From NCBI GenBank assembly GCA_002394335.1, contig DGTP01000004.1, positions 1-64,000 of the forward strand: a DNA stretch of 64,000 nucleotides. The letters are read 5' to 3'. A program made the position numbers and the translations under genes. The first letter of the stretch is position 1. Each line of letters begins with the position of its first letter. The notes below the pieces were generated by a model that saw only the letters and a program-made list of their open reading frames with translations, was not told where the DNA came from and ran no database searches. Below are positions 8,431 through 15,799 of the stretch, in pieces. This DNA comes from Bacteroidales bacterium UBA4333 (GTDB lineage: Bacteria > Bacteroidota > Bacteroidia > Bacteroidales > Paludibacteraceae).

Positions 8431-9051
8431 TTACTCTTTATTCTCTCTTAATTGTTGCTTGACGAACTTGGAAAGCATGTTGATAGCCGCGTTGTTGTGT
8501 CCTCCTTGCGGCACAATCACATCTGCGAAGCGTTTGCAAGGCTCGATAAATTGCTCGTGCATGGGTTTGAGCACCCGCTGGTAACGCTCGATGACGGCTT
8601 CGGCGGTGCGCCCGCGTTCCAGCACATCGCGTTTCATAACGCGGATAAGACGGTCGTCGGCGTCGGCGTCAACGAAGATCTTCAGATCCATCTGCTCGCG
8701 CATCTTGTGCTCGCGCAACGCCATAATCCCCTCCACCACAATCACCTCTTTGGGCTCTATGTGGATGGTCTCTGCCTGGCGCGTGCAGGTGATATACGAA
8801 TAGATCGGTTGCTCGATCGGTTTGCCTTCTTTGAGCATTTTGATGTGTTTGGCGAGAAGTGGCCAATCGAAGGCGTCGGGGTGGTCGAAGTTGATGTTCT
8901 GTCTTTCTTCCACCGGCACATCGCTACTGTCTTTGTAGTAGGAGTCTTGGGGAATAACGACTACTTCGCCTTTGGGTAGGCGTTCGATAAGTTTTTTCAC
9001 CACCGTTGTTTTACCCGAGCCGGTGCCGCCCGCAATGCCGATAATAAACAT
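8431..9051 (-). CDS. udk: Uridine kinase
   Basis: Phosphorylates uridine/cytidine in pyrimidine salvage. The 206-aa protein begins MFIIGIAGGTGSGKTT, with the P-loop at about residues 8-16. It continues with IPQDSYYKD, NFDHPDAFDWPLL and the RDVLERGRTAEAVIERY lid-type segment typical of the phosphoribulokinase/uridine kinase family. A single in-frame ATG at 9051 is the obvious start. It has its own promoter at 9103-9134. upp, for uracil salvage, is elsewhere in the window (20220-20885). Confidence 0.96.
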   Translation of the reverse strand: MFIIGIAGGTGSGKTTVVKKLIERLPKGEVVVIPQDSYYKDSSDVPVEERQNINFDHPDAFDWPLLAKHIKMLKEGKPIEQPIYSYITCTRQAETIHIEPKEVIVVEGIMALREHKMREQMDLKIFVDADADDRLIRVMKRDVLERGRTAEAVIERYQRVLKPMHEQFIEPCKRFADVIVPQGGHNNAAINMLSKFVKQQLRENKE

Positions 9052-9102
9052 AATAGACGAGATAAGATGTTTGATTGCTCCGGTCTAAACCGGTTCGGGA
9101 TG

Positions 9103-9134
9103 CAAAATTACTGAAAAAAATGCACATATGCAAA
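9103..9134 (-). promoter_or_regulatory. Promoter of udk
   Basis: Minus-strand TTTG, 20 bases, TAATTTTG. A small inverted repeat, CCGGT-CTAA-ACCGG, lies in the predicted 5' leader (about 9080-9094). Confidence 0.7.
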
Positions 9135-9380
9135 TTTTTGCGTAATTTTTGAAAAATATTTGCATATTTCCCTAAACATCACTGCCTTTGCACCAAAATT
9201 ATTGCTCCGGCAATTATTGCCCGGATAATAAAATGGCACTTAATAAAGCGTGACGATTTGATTTGAAAATGTTTTTTATGTTTTTGTTCTTTTTTATAGG
9301 ACACCAGTGACTCAATTTCACAATTTTTTTAGCCAAAAATATCATTTTTGCAAAAAAAAACACAATTTTTTGTAAAAATA

Positions 9381-9412
9381 TTTGCGTGTTTCAAAAAAAA
9401 GCAGTACCTTTG
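9381..9412 (+). promoter_or_regulatory. Promoter facing the surface-protein locus
   Basis: TTTG (9381-9384), 20 bases, TACCTTTG (9405-9412): a full consensus match. Start site near 9419. No gene of normal size follows for 800 bases, so it either makes a long leader for the gene at 10229 or a separate RNA. Confidence 0.7.
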
Positions 9413-9458
9413 TACACCATTTTAGGGGTAAAAAATGGGTAAACAAACTGTAAAGCTT

Positions 9459-9509
9459 ATGAAACATCTATCTTTTGGGGCGCAAAATGCGCTGATTTCA
9501 CGTGTGTAA
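9459..9509 (+). CDS. Possible 16-aa leader peptide
   Basis: ATG about 40 bases after the predicted transcript start, reading MKHLSFGAQNALISRV then TAA. It contains the small hairpin GCGCA-AAA-TGCGC. It is far too short to be called a gene on its own. I list it because its position right after a strong promoter, ahead of a long leader, is where an attenuator peptide would sit. It may equally be chance. Confidence 0.25.
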   Translation: MKHLSFGAQNALISRV

Positions 9510-9724
9510 TATATACGGAACGTGCACACATACGTGCGCGTAGGGCTCGTTGTATTCCGAACGCCTGCTGTTAATCCTGATTGTGCATCTTAGGATGTGC
9601 ATAAGGAGTATGTAAGGGGTTTGTAAGGGTTTTGTAAGGGGTATCTCGAGTCAACGATTTTGCCAAAAGGGGTTTCTCTGCACAGTTTTTAGGAAAATTT
9701 GTACGAAAAGAAAGAATAATTGTT

Positions 9725-10090
9725 GACTGAAAAAATCAGTTTGATTTGTGTAATCTGTGAACAATAAAGAAAAATAATTTTTGGAATATTTTTGGTAATA
9801 TTTGACCACTTAAAAAATCAGTTTAATTTGTGCAATCAGTGGACAATAAAGAAAAATAATTGTTGGAATATTTTTTGTAATTTTTGACCACTGAAAAAAT
9901 CAGTTTAATTTGTGTAATCTGTGGACAGAAAGAAAAATAATTTTTGGAATATTTTTTGTAATTTTTGACCACTTAAAAAATCAGTTTAATTTGTGCAATC
10001 AGTGAACAAGAAGAGGTAATTGTTGGAATATTTTTGGTAATTTTTGACCACTAAAAAAATCTGTTTGATTTGTGTAATCTGTGAACAGAA
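9725..10090. repeat. Five-copy ~80-bp tandem repeat, alternating A-B-A-B-A
   Basis: Units begin at 9725, 9804, 9886, 9967 and 10046 (periods 79, 82, 81 and 79). The core is an A-run, then a TCAGTTTAATTTGTG-like block, a G(G/A)ACA block, an AAAAATAAT block and a TTGGAATATTTTTxGTAATTTTTGACC block. Copies 1, 3 and 5 have TGTAATCTGTG at the core. Copies 2 and 4 have TGCAATCAGTG and (T)AATTGTTGG. There are no unique spacers, so it is not a CRISPR array. Confidence 0.93.
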
Positions 10091-10228
10091 AGCAACATAA
10101 AATAGCATTCAAATACGACAGTCGAACGACGGTCGAATACGACGTTAGTATAATGTAAGAATAACAACTATAACAAACTAATTAACGAGGGCAACAACCC
10201 TCATAGTATTAACTAAAAACATTTTATT

Positions 10229-13126
10229 ATGAAGAAAATTTTTCTAATTCCGCTCATGACGCTATGTACTTGCGTCATGGCATGGGCAGCTGACATCAAA
10301 GTAGGTGGTGAAGGCGCAGCTCATCCTGCTACCATAGCAGGTCTTAATGAGGCAATAGCTGCTGCTGGTGCAGAAGATGTCGTTTTGCTTGGCGCAGACA
10401 TCGCTTACGCACCTAATGGTACTGGCCTTATTAACATTACCAAATCGGTAACTATTGATGGTCAGAACCATACAATCAGTGGTTATGGATCGCGTGGTGG
10501 TAAAACAACCACTATCGCTATCAACCAAGGTGGCAGTAACTTTGTTTCTGTAGTCTTTAAAGACCTTATTATCCGCAATAACGGAGCATCTGGTCGTCCT
10601 ATCGAGACCCGTGGTAAAATCAACTCTCTTACTTTGGACAATGTGAAGGTTTATGCAACCGGAACTGGAAACTGCCAAGGTATAACGATTGGTGGTGCTC
10701 AATCTGCTCCGGCTACTTTCACTATGACTAATTCTGAAATTAATGTCGGTGGTAGTAGTTATGGTATTATTTCGTTTAACCCATACATTGGAACAATCAC
10801 TGATTCCAAGATTAATGCTTGGGCAGGTCTCTATTTTAAGGGAATTGATGGTTCCTATGGCTCTCGTGGAACAAGTGTAAGCGCAATAGGTACTACCTTC
10901 GATTGTCCTAATAATCATAGCGGACGTACTAATGCTTTCGGTGCGTTGGTTTGTGAAGATGACGGCATTACTCTTAATTTGACTAACTGCGATATTAATT
11001 CATCTGCTAACGGTGATCAATCGCAATCAGTATTTCTTGTTTCTAATAACTGGAAAAAGTGGAAACATGCTACATATAGACCGACACCTTCCATTGAGCC
11101 TATTGTATTGGTGATTGATGGAGATAATACACATATTGACATGAATGGCTTTTACTATACCGATATTAATGTAAAAGCCGTAGAAACATTCAAGAATAGT
11201 TCTTGGAGTGTATATGCAATCAATGAACTTAATGATAATAATATCGTTCCATTTAGTGTAACAATGACCGGTGGTACGTATGATGTAAACCCGATGTATT
11301 ATCGTCATGTAACTGCTGTGAATAGAGATGGAGACGGCAACCCGATTATGGATGGCGACAAGTATTCTGTTGTAGCACAAAGCCCGATTATTCCGGCTGG
11401 ATATGCTATTGTTACGGTTAAAGACGGTGACAAAACCCTTTACCGTGTTACTAAGAGTGATGTTTCTTATGACATCAATGGCCAGTATGAGACAAGCGAA
11501 GCAGGAGAAAATCCGACAACTTCGTTCATCGTAGAAGCTGCTGATGCTGAAAATGCAAAAATCGAATTGGTTAACAATGCAACAGAGGCTGCATATGTAC
11601 AAGTTCGCGACAATGGAGATGACGTTGCAACGACTCTTGCTGTAGGTAAAATGGACGGCGAGGACAAAGTAAACCAAACTCTCGTTGTAAACAACGGTCT
11701 GGATGTACAAGGCAATTCGCAAGTAACTGTTCAGCCCGGTTCTACGCTCCAGATCGGTGAGGGTGGTATCGTAACTGAGAAACCGGAGAACATCGTAATC
11801 GAGGCTAACGAGGAAGGTGCTGCATCATTGATTATGGATCCGGCTATTACCGTTAACCAGACTCCGAACCTGACCGTTCGTATGACGGCTAAGCAGATTG
11901 GTCGTAACGCTGATGGAGACTTCTTGTGGCATCGTTTCGCAATGCCGGTTGCTGCAACTATCACTTCTTGGGATAAGGAAGGTAGCCTTGCTGGAACAAC
12001 TACCTATCCGACATATATCTATGCATGGGACTATTCTGCTAACGATTGGGAAAACCTGTCTGGTGTAGAAGAAATGGTTCCGCTGCAAGGTTATACTTTG
12101 ACGTTGGCAAGCAACTGGATTAACTATGATGGCGAAACGGCAACAGACGCAGAGACTGAGACCGGTAACTTGAATGTTCCGCAGGATGTTGTATATACCT
12201 TCAAGGGCAACCTCGTAGGTAACACTGATCAAGCACTCAACTTCCAACATGAAGGATTCAACTTCTTCGGTAACAGTTACACAGGCTACATGAGCGTGCT
12301 CAACTTGATTGGCGGTATCGAGAGCGACAAGATTGAGGATGTAATCTATATGTGGAATGCTGACCAGCAGAAATATGTTGGTGTATCTCTGTACAAGTTG
12401 CAAAGCGGTAAAGGTTTGAAGAATTGGCAGAAGGAAGTTGCTCCGATGCAGACCTTCATCATGCGTCTGCGTGGTGCTGATAGCGCAAACGAAAGCGTAA
12501 ACTATAGTTCTGCTATCTGGGGTAACCCGCGTTATGGCAACACCGGTAGTGGTTCAGGTGCTCCGCGTCGTCGCGTAGCTTCCATCAACGAAGATACCTA
12601 TATGGAGATTACAGTAACAGCAGCTAACGGACAGAGTGATGTTATTGACTTCGCTGAGTCGGCAAGCAACACGGACGCATTTGAGAACGGCTACGATGTA
12701 GTTAAGTTCATGAATGAACACACTCTCAATCTCTATACAACGCTTGCTGGTGAGGAATTCAGTTCTGTTGTTACCGACAACCTCGAAGGAAAGACTCTCA
12801 ACCTGAAGACCAATAGTGAGATTTCTTACACTATATCGTTTGAGAACGTTGAGGGTGAAGAATATGCTCTCCGCGATAACGCAACGGGTGCAATCATCGC
12901 TATCGAGAACGGTGTTACCTATGAGTTCGCTGCTCAGCCGAATAGCACAGTAGAAGGCCGCTTCGAGATCATATCGGTTGCTAAGATGCCGACCGCTACC
13001 GAGAATACGGAGGTAAAAGCTAACGCAAAGGGTATCTATACCATCATGGGTCAGTACCTTGGCGAGAACTTCGACATCCTGCCTGCTGGTGTATATGTAG
13101 TTAATGGCGTTAAGATTGTAAAATAA
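10229..13126 (+). CDS. Large secreted surface protein with T9SS type A sorting tail
   Basis: A 965-aa protein with a signal peptide (MKKIFLIPLMTLCTCVMAWA, cleavage after Ala20). Residues ~25-330 look like a right-handed beta-helix: repeated short strands such as SVTIDGQNHTISGYG, SLTLDNVKVYATG and TFTMTNSEINVGG, as in pectate-lyase-like or adhesin folds. Acidic, glycine/threonine-rich stretches follow. A domain at about 785-910 is repeated in the neighbouring 339-aa protein. The C-terminus (IYTIMGQYLGENFDILPAGV, then YVVNGVKIVK) is a classical type A Por-secretion sorting tail, so it should be exported by T9SS and attached to the surface or released. No catalytic residues can be assigned; adhesin, glycan-binding protein or enzyme all remain possible. 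Confidence 0.85.
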   Translation: MKKIFLIPLMTLCTCVMAWAADIKVGGEGAAHPATIAGLNEAIAAAGAEDVVLLGADIAYAPNGTGLINITKSVTIDGQNHTISGYGSRGGKTTTIAINQGGSNFVSVVFKDLIIRNNGASGRPIETRGKINSLTLDNVKVYATGTGNCQGITIGGAQSAPATFTMTNSEINVGGSSYGIISFNPYIGTITDSKINAWAGLYFKGIDGSYGSRGTSVSAIGTTFDCPNNHSGRTNAFGALVCEDDGITLNLTNCDINSSANGDQSQSVFLVSNNWKKWKHATYRPTPSIEPIVLVIDGDNTHIDMNGFYYTDINVKAVETFKNSSWSVYAINELNDNNIVPFSVTMTGGTYDVNPMYYRHVTAVNRDGDGNPIMDGDKYSVVAQSPIIPAGYAIVTVKDGDKTLYRVTKSDVSYDINGQYETSEAGENPTTSFIVEAADAENAKIELVNNATEAAYVQVRDNGDDVATTLAVGKMDGEDKVNQTLVVNNGLDVQGNSQVTVQPGSTLQIGEGGIVTEKPENIVIEANEEGAASLIMDPAITVNQTPNLTVRMTAKQIGRNADGDFLWHRFAMPVAATITSWDKEGSLAGTTTYPTYIYAWDYSANDWENLSGVEEMVPLQGYTLTLASNWINYDGETATDAETETGNLNVPQDVVYTFKGNLVGNTDQALNFQHEGFNFFGNSYTGYMSVLNLIGGIESDKIEDVIYMWNADQQKYVGVSLYKLQSGKGLKNWQKEVAPMQTFIMRLRGADSANESVNYSSAIWGNPRYGNTGSGSGAPRRRVASINEDTYMEITVTAANGQSDVIDFAESASNTDAFENGYDVVKFMNEHTLNLYTTLAGEEFSSVVTDNLEGKTLNLKTNSEISYTISFENVEGEEYALRDNATGAIIAIENGVTYEFAAQPNSTVEGRFEIISVAKMPTATENTEVKANAKGIYTIMGQYLGENFDILPAGVYVVNGVKIVK

Positions 13127-13145
13127 AAACCATTAAGCAATTTGG

Positions 13146-13170
13146 GGCGCGCGCCGAGAGGCGCTGCGCC
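13146..13170 (+). other. Very stable GC-rich hairpin with GAGA tetraloop
   Basis: GGCGCGCGCC, a GAGA loop (a GNRA tetraloop), then GGCGC-T-GCGCC gives ten G-C pairs with a single bulged T. It stands in otherwise AT-rich sequence 20 bases after the stop of the surface-protein gene. It has no following T-run, so it is not a textbook terminator. An mRNA 3'-end stabiliser or processing signal fits better. Confidence 0.75.
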
Positions 13171-13188
13171 GCCAATATTATCAGATTT

Positions 13189-13344
13189 ATGAAAAAGTAT
13201 ATTATTCCGGACACACAGATAATGGGGATGATTCAACCATCTATCCTATGCGGTTCTAACGATGGTATAGATCCAAACAATGGAGCAACACCGACTCCTC
13301 CTTCCGGAAAACCCGGGGGTGCACCAAAACGCGTGTTCTTTTAA
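13189..13344 (+). CDS. Small protein, MK-x-YI-x-P-x-T family (member 1)
   Basis: A 51-aa ORF starting MKKYIIPDTQIMGMIQPSIL, then a Cys and a Gly/Asn/Pro-rich tail ending APKRVFF. There is no signal peptide. Its beginning resembles the 41-aa product at 14460-14585 (MKTYIAPKTENVVLASAKIM): same MK-x-YI-x-P-x-T opening, same spacing to a hydrophobic/Met patch, then a Ser/Asn/Gly-rich tail. Each follows a secreted-protein gene on the same strand. Short proteins of this general appearance recur near surface-protein genes in Bacteroidales, but I know of no established function. Confidence 0.55.
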   Translation: MKKYIIPDTQIMGMIQPSILCGSNDGIDPNNGATPTPPSGKPGGAPKRVFF

Positions 13345-13377
13345 TATCAGTATAAGTAAATTAAAACAATTTATACA

Positions 13378-14397
13378 ATGAAAAAGTTTTATATTTTTGC
13401 TATGGCTCTCGTAGTCAGTGCATTTGCAATTGCGGCAGACCCTGCTTATGTAGAGATTGAACTCACCGGAGCAACCGGAGGGTCAAGCAGTGTCTATCTG
13501 TATGAAGACAATGGATATACCAATGCGTATGAAAGTGGTGCTGATGTTGAGAAATTCATGAGTTTCTCAAATAGTAAAAGTGTGCTTTTGTATGGCTTGG
13601 TAGATTCTTACAAGTGTGAGGATGTTGTTACCAATAACCTCGATGGTCAAGTTCTCGGATTCGCTACTAACCAAGTAGACGCTAACTACACACTGAAGTT
13701 TATTGATCTGGAAGGTCGTACTTTGAAATTGTATGACTTGGTAACCAATACCGAGACAGTTATCACCGATGGTGGCACATATGATTTCACCGTTGAGGCT
13801 GCACAGGTTGGTCGTCACCAGATCAACGATCGTTTTGTAATCAACTATGTAGCTCCGGTTGTTGTAACCACTGTTACCACCAACGCTTACGGCTTTGCTT
13901 CATTCTCTTATACCGAGGATCTGAAGTTGGCTACGGCAGGTGCTAAACTCTACACCGGTGCAATCTCCGGCGAGGCTTTGGACATGACCGAGGTGGACTA
14001 CGTGAAGGCAGGCGAAGGCGTGATCGTCAAGGGTGCTGCTAACACCACCTACAACCTCGTTGCAGGCACTGGAAGCAGCGTTTATGGCGCTAATGCACTC
14101 ATCGCTTCGGCTAACTGGACTGCTGCAACCGAGGACGCTTATTTCCTCGTAGGTAACGAGTTCAAGAAATATACCGGTACTGAAGCTGTTCCGGCAGGAA
14201 AGGCATACTTGATCTACACCACCACCGGTGGTGCTAACCCCGCTCCTGCTCGTATCGTAATGCGCTTCAACACCACTACCTCAGTTGAGAACGTAGAGAC
14301 AGAGGCTGTTCAGCCTGTCAAGTTCATCGAGAACGGCGAGATCTTCATCCGTCGCGGCAACGAGGTTTACAATCTCCAGGGACAATTGGTCAAATAA
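13378..14397 (+). CDS. Secreted protein related to the upstream surface protein
   Basis: A 339-aa protein with signal peptide (MKKFYIFAMALVVSAFAIAA). Residues ~22-155 align by eye with residues ~788-905 of the 965-aa neighbour: shared order YxEI, DVxKFM, VVTNNLxGxxL, YTLKF/YTISF, TVITDGGTYDF/AIENGVTYEF, then RFxI. A second domain (~160-300; YGFASFSYTEDL, VDYVKAGEGVIVKG, YFLVGNEF) is of a kind often seen near the end of T9SS cargo. The C-terminus (IFIRRGNEVYNLQGQLVK) looks like only the first half of a type A sorting tail; the usual LPAG(I/V)Y-V-G part is absent. It may therefore be truncated, or use a short tail. Confidence 0.75.
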   Translation: MKKFYIFAMALVVSAFAIAADPAYVEIELTGATGGSSSVYLYEDNGYTNAYESGADVEKFMSFSNSKSVLLYGLVDSYKCEDVVTNNLDGQVLGFATNQVDANYTLKFIDLEGRTLKLYDLVTNTETVITDGGTYDFTVEAAQVGRHQINDRFVINYVAPVVVTTVTTNAYGFASFSYTEDLKLATAGAKLYTGAISGEALDMTEVDYVKAGEGVIVKGAANTTYNLVAGTGSSVYGANALIASANWTAATEDAYFLVGNEFKKYTGTEAVPAGKAYLIYTTTGGANPAPARIVMRFNTTTSVENVETEAVQPVKFIENGEIFIRRGNEVYNLQGQLVK

Positions 14398-14459
14398 TTG
14401 GCACAATGGTCAAATGACAAAATAAATCGTAAATTGTAAATGACTAAATGGTAAATATT

Positions 14460-14585
14460 ATGAAGACTTATATTGCTCCTAAGACGGAGAACGTAGTATT
14501 GGCTTCGGCTAAGATCATGCAAGACTCAATGGCAATCAACACCACTTCGGGTGGTACGTTTAATGACGTTACATTGATCGACTAA
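14460..14585 (+). CDS. Small protein, MK-x-YI-x-P-x-T family (member 2)
   Basis: A 41-aa ORF starting MKTYIAPKTENVVLASAKIM and continuing into a Ser/Thr/Gly/Asn-rich tail ending VTLID. It begins 62 bases after the 339-aa secreted-protein gene, and a strong terminator follows 29 bases after its stop, so it is plausibly the last gene of the surface-protein transcript. Its similarity to the 51-aa product upstream (same opening pattern and size class) is the main reason to believe it is a gene. Confidence 0.55.
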   Translation: MKTYIAPKTENVVLASAKIMQDSMAINTTSGGTFNDVTLID

Positions 14586-14614
14586 TATCCCTGCGCTCCG
14601 CGCATGGTAATCCA

Positions 14615-14646
14615 AACAATCCCGCGACTTCAATCGCGGGATTGTT
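14615..14646. terminator. Terminator after the surface-protein locus
   Basis: AACAATCCCGCGA (14615-14627), loop CTTCAA, TCGCGGGATTGTT (14634-14646): a 13-bp perfect stem. The + strand continues with G-TTT-G. The arms also read as a terminator for ribD from the other side, so it is probably bidirectional. Confidence 0.75.
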
Positions 14647-14675
14647 GTTTGTCCTACAGCGCAGCGGTCTGTACT

Positions 14676-14713
14676 CTGTCAGCAGGCTGTGCCTGCGGTC
14701 TGTACTCTATCAG
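14676..14713. repeat. Dispersed intergenic repeat, copy 2
   Basis: CTGTCA-GCAGGC-TGT-GCCTGC-GGTCTGTA..., the partner of 8374-8411. Its last bases form the stop codon of ribD. Directly upstream, TACAGCGCAGCGGTCTG (14655-14671) also occurs at about 45316-45332. Confidence 0.7.
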
Positions 14714-15747
14714 CCCTGCAGTCTCTGTACGTAGTAAAGCCGGTGCCCGTCGATAGTCTCGAAGGAGGAGGGCAGGGGAAAGTGCGGCGCAGGAACACCT
14801 TCGCCGATGGAGAGTTCGGGGGCGACCTCTATATGCGCTTCGTCCCAGATGCCGGAGGCTATGATGGTATTCAGAAGTGTGGTGCCGCCCTCTACCAAAA
14901 CGGAATGGATTCCCCTCTTTGCCAGATCGGCAAGCACAAAAGACCACTCGGTGTTGTCGCGATAGACGATTGTCTCCGCCTCCGGGCTGAAGATACGTGC
15001 ATCAGCAGGTATGACGCCGTGGCGGTCAACGGTCACACGGATCGGATTGCGCCCCTCCCAATGGGTGTTCAGCAGGCGCGGGTTGTCCATCAGCACGGTG
15101 TTGGTTCCTACCATGATTGCCATGTTCTCCGCACGCATCTTGTGCACCAGTTTCTTTGTCTGTGGTGTCGAGATCGCCAATGCCCCGTTCAGATGAGCTT
15201 GGGCGCACCGGTCTTTGTCCCTTCTCAGGTCGATAAACCCGTCGGCGGTCTGCGCCCATTTGAGCACTACATACGGGCGGTGCTTCTCGTGCAGGCAGAG
15301 AAAACGCTTGTTGAGTTCGCGGCAAGCCGCCTCTTCGATACCTACTGTCACTTCGACACCCGCTTCCCTCAGCATCCTGACACCTCTGCCTGCCACTAAG
15401 GGGTTGGGGTCGCCCATCCCTACCACCACACGGCGTACGCCTTTCTCGATGATGAGTTTGGCGCACGGGGGCGTCTTGCCATAATGGGAACAGGGCTCGA
15501 GAGAGACAAAAAGCGTGGTGTCGCCATAAGCGAAAGCGTCCGGCTGCTCCGCCAGAAGTTCGTCGGCGTGGCGGAAACAGTTGACTTCGGCGTGTCCCTC
15601 GCCAAAACGCTCATGCCAGCCCTCGGCGATGATCTGCCCCGTGGCGTTGGCAACAAGCACCGCTCCTACCATCGGGTTCGGTGCCACATAGTACTCTCCG
15701 CGCCGTGCGATCTCTATGCAATGACGGATATATTGGGCGTAATCCAT
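14710..15747 (-). CDS. ribD: Riboflavin deaminase/reductase
   Basis: Bifunctional enzyme for the second and third steps of riboflavin synthesis. The N-terminal deaminase has the zinc motif HAEVN and PCSHYGKTPPC. The C-terminal reductase (from about residue 150, VVLKWAQTADGFID) has the GTNTVLMDNPRLL and SVLVEGGTTLLN motifs. The 345-aa length is normal and the ATG at 15747 gives the usual MDYAQYIRHCIEIARRG start. The closest good promoter lies inside the divergent prmC gene (15931-15962). Confidence 0.96.
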   Translation of the reverse strand: MDYAQYIRHCIEIARRGEYYVAPNPMVGAVLVANATGQIIAEGWHERFGEGHAEVNCFRHADELLAEQPDAFAYGDTTLFVSLEPCSHYGKTPPCAKLIIEKGVRRVVVGMGDPNPLVAGRGVRMLREAGVEVTVGIEEAACRELNKRFLCLHEKHRPYVVLKWAQTADGFIDLRRDKDRCAQAHLNGALAISTPQTKKLVHKMRAENMAIMVGTNTVLMDNPRLLNTHWEGRNPIRVTVDRHGVIPADARIFSPEAETIVYRDNTEWSFVLADLAKRGIHSVLVEGGTTLLNTIIASGIWDEAHIEVAPELSIGEGVPAPHFPLPSSFETIDGHRLYYVQRLQG

Positions 15748-15763
15748 TTTTTCTCAAATCTTT

Positions 15764-15795
15764 TTTGTATATGTCAAAAAAAAGCAGTACCTTTG
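15764..15795 (+). promoter_or_regulatory. Promoter of prmC-recX
   Basis: TTTG (15764-15767), 20 bases, TACCTTTG (15788-15795). The expected start site falls at or within a few bases of the prmC GTG (15800), which would make the mRNA leaderless or nearly so. Confidence 0.75.
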
Positions 15796-15799
15796 CACT

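Larger units (their letters stand above)
9052..10228. other. Long AT-rich leader region without a convincing gene
   Basis: This 1.2-kb gap holds the udk promoter (-), a strong + promoter at 9381-9412, a 16-codon ORF (9459-9509), three near copies of TTTGTAAGGGG (9611-9641), an ~80-bp tandem repeat array (9725-10090) and a small GAGGG-CAACAA-CCCTC hairpin (10187-10202) just before the surface-protein gene. The only good + promoter is the distal one, which would give an 800-base untranslated leader. Confidence 0.7.

Noticed and set aside
9490..9512. parS-like TTTCACGTG near the leader ORF
   Set aside because: Only about ten of sixteen parS positions match and the right half is wrong; a chance match is more likely, although parB is in the window.
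9725..10090. CRISPR array
   Set aside because: The ~80-bp units are contiguous with no unique spacers, and there are no cas genes nearby.
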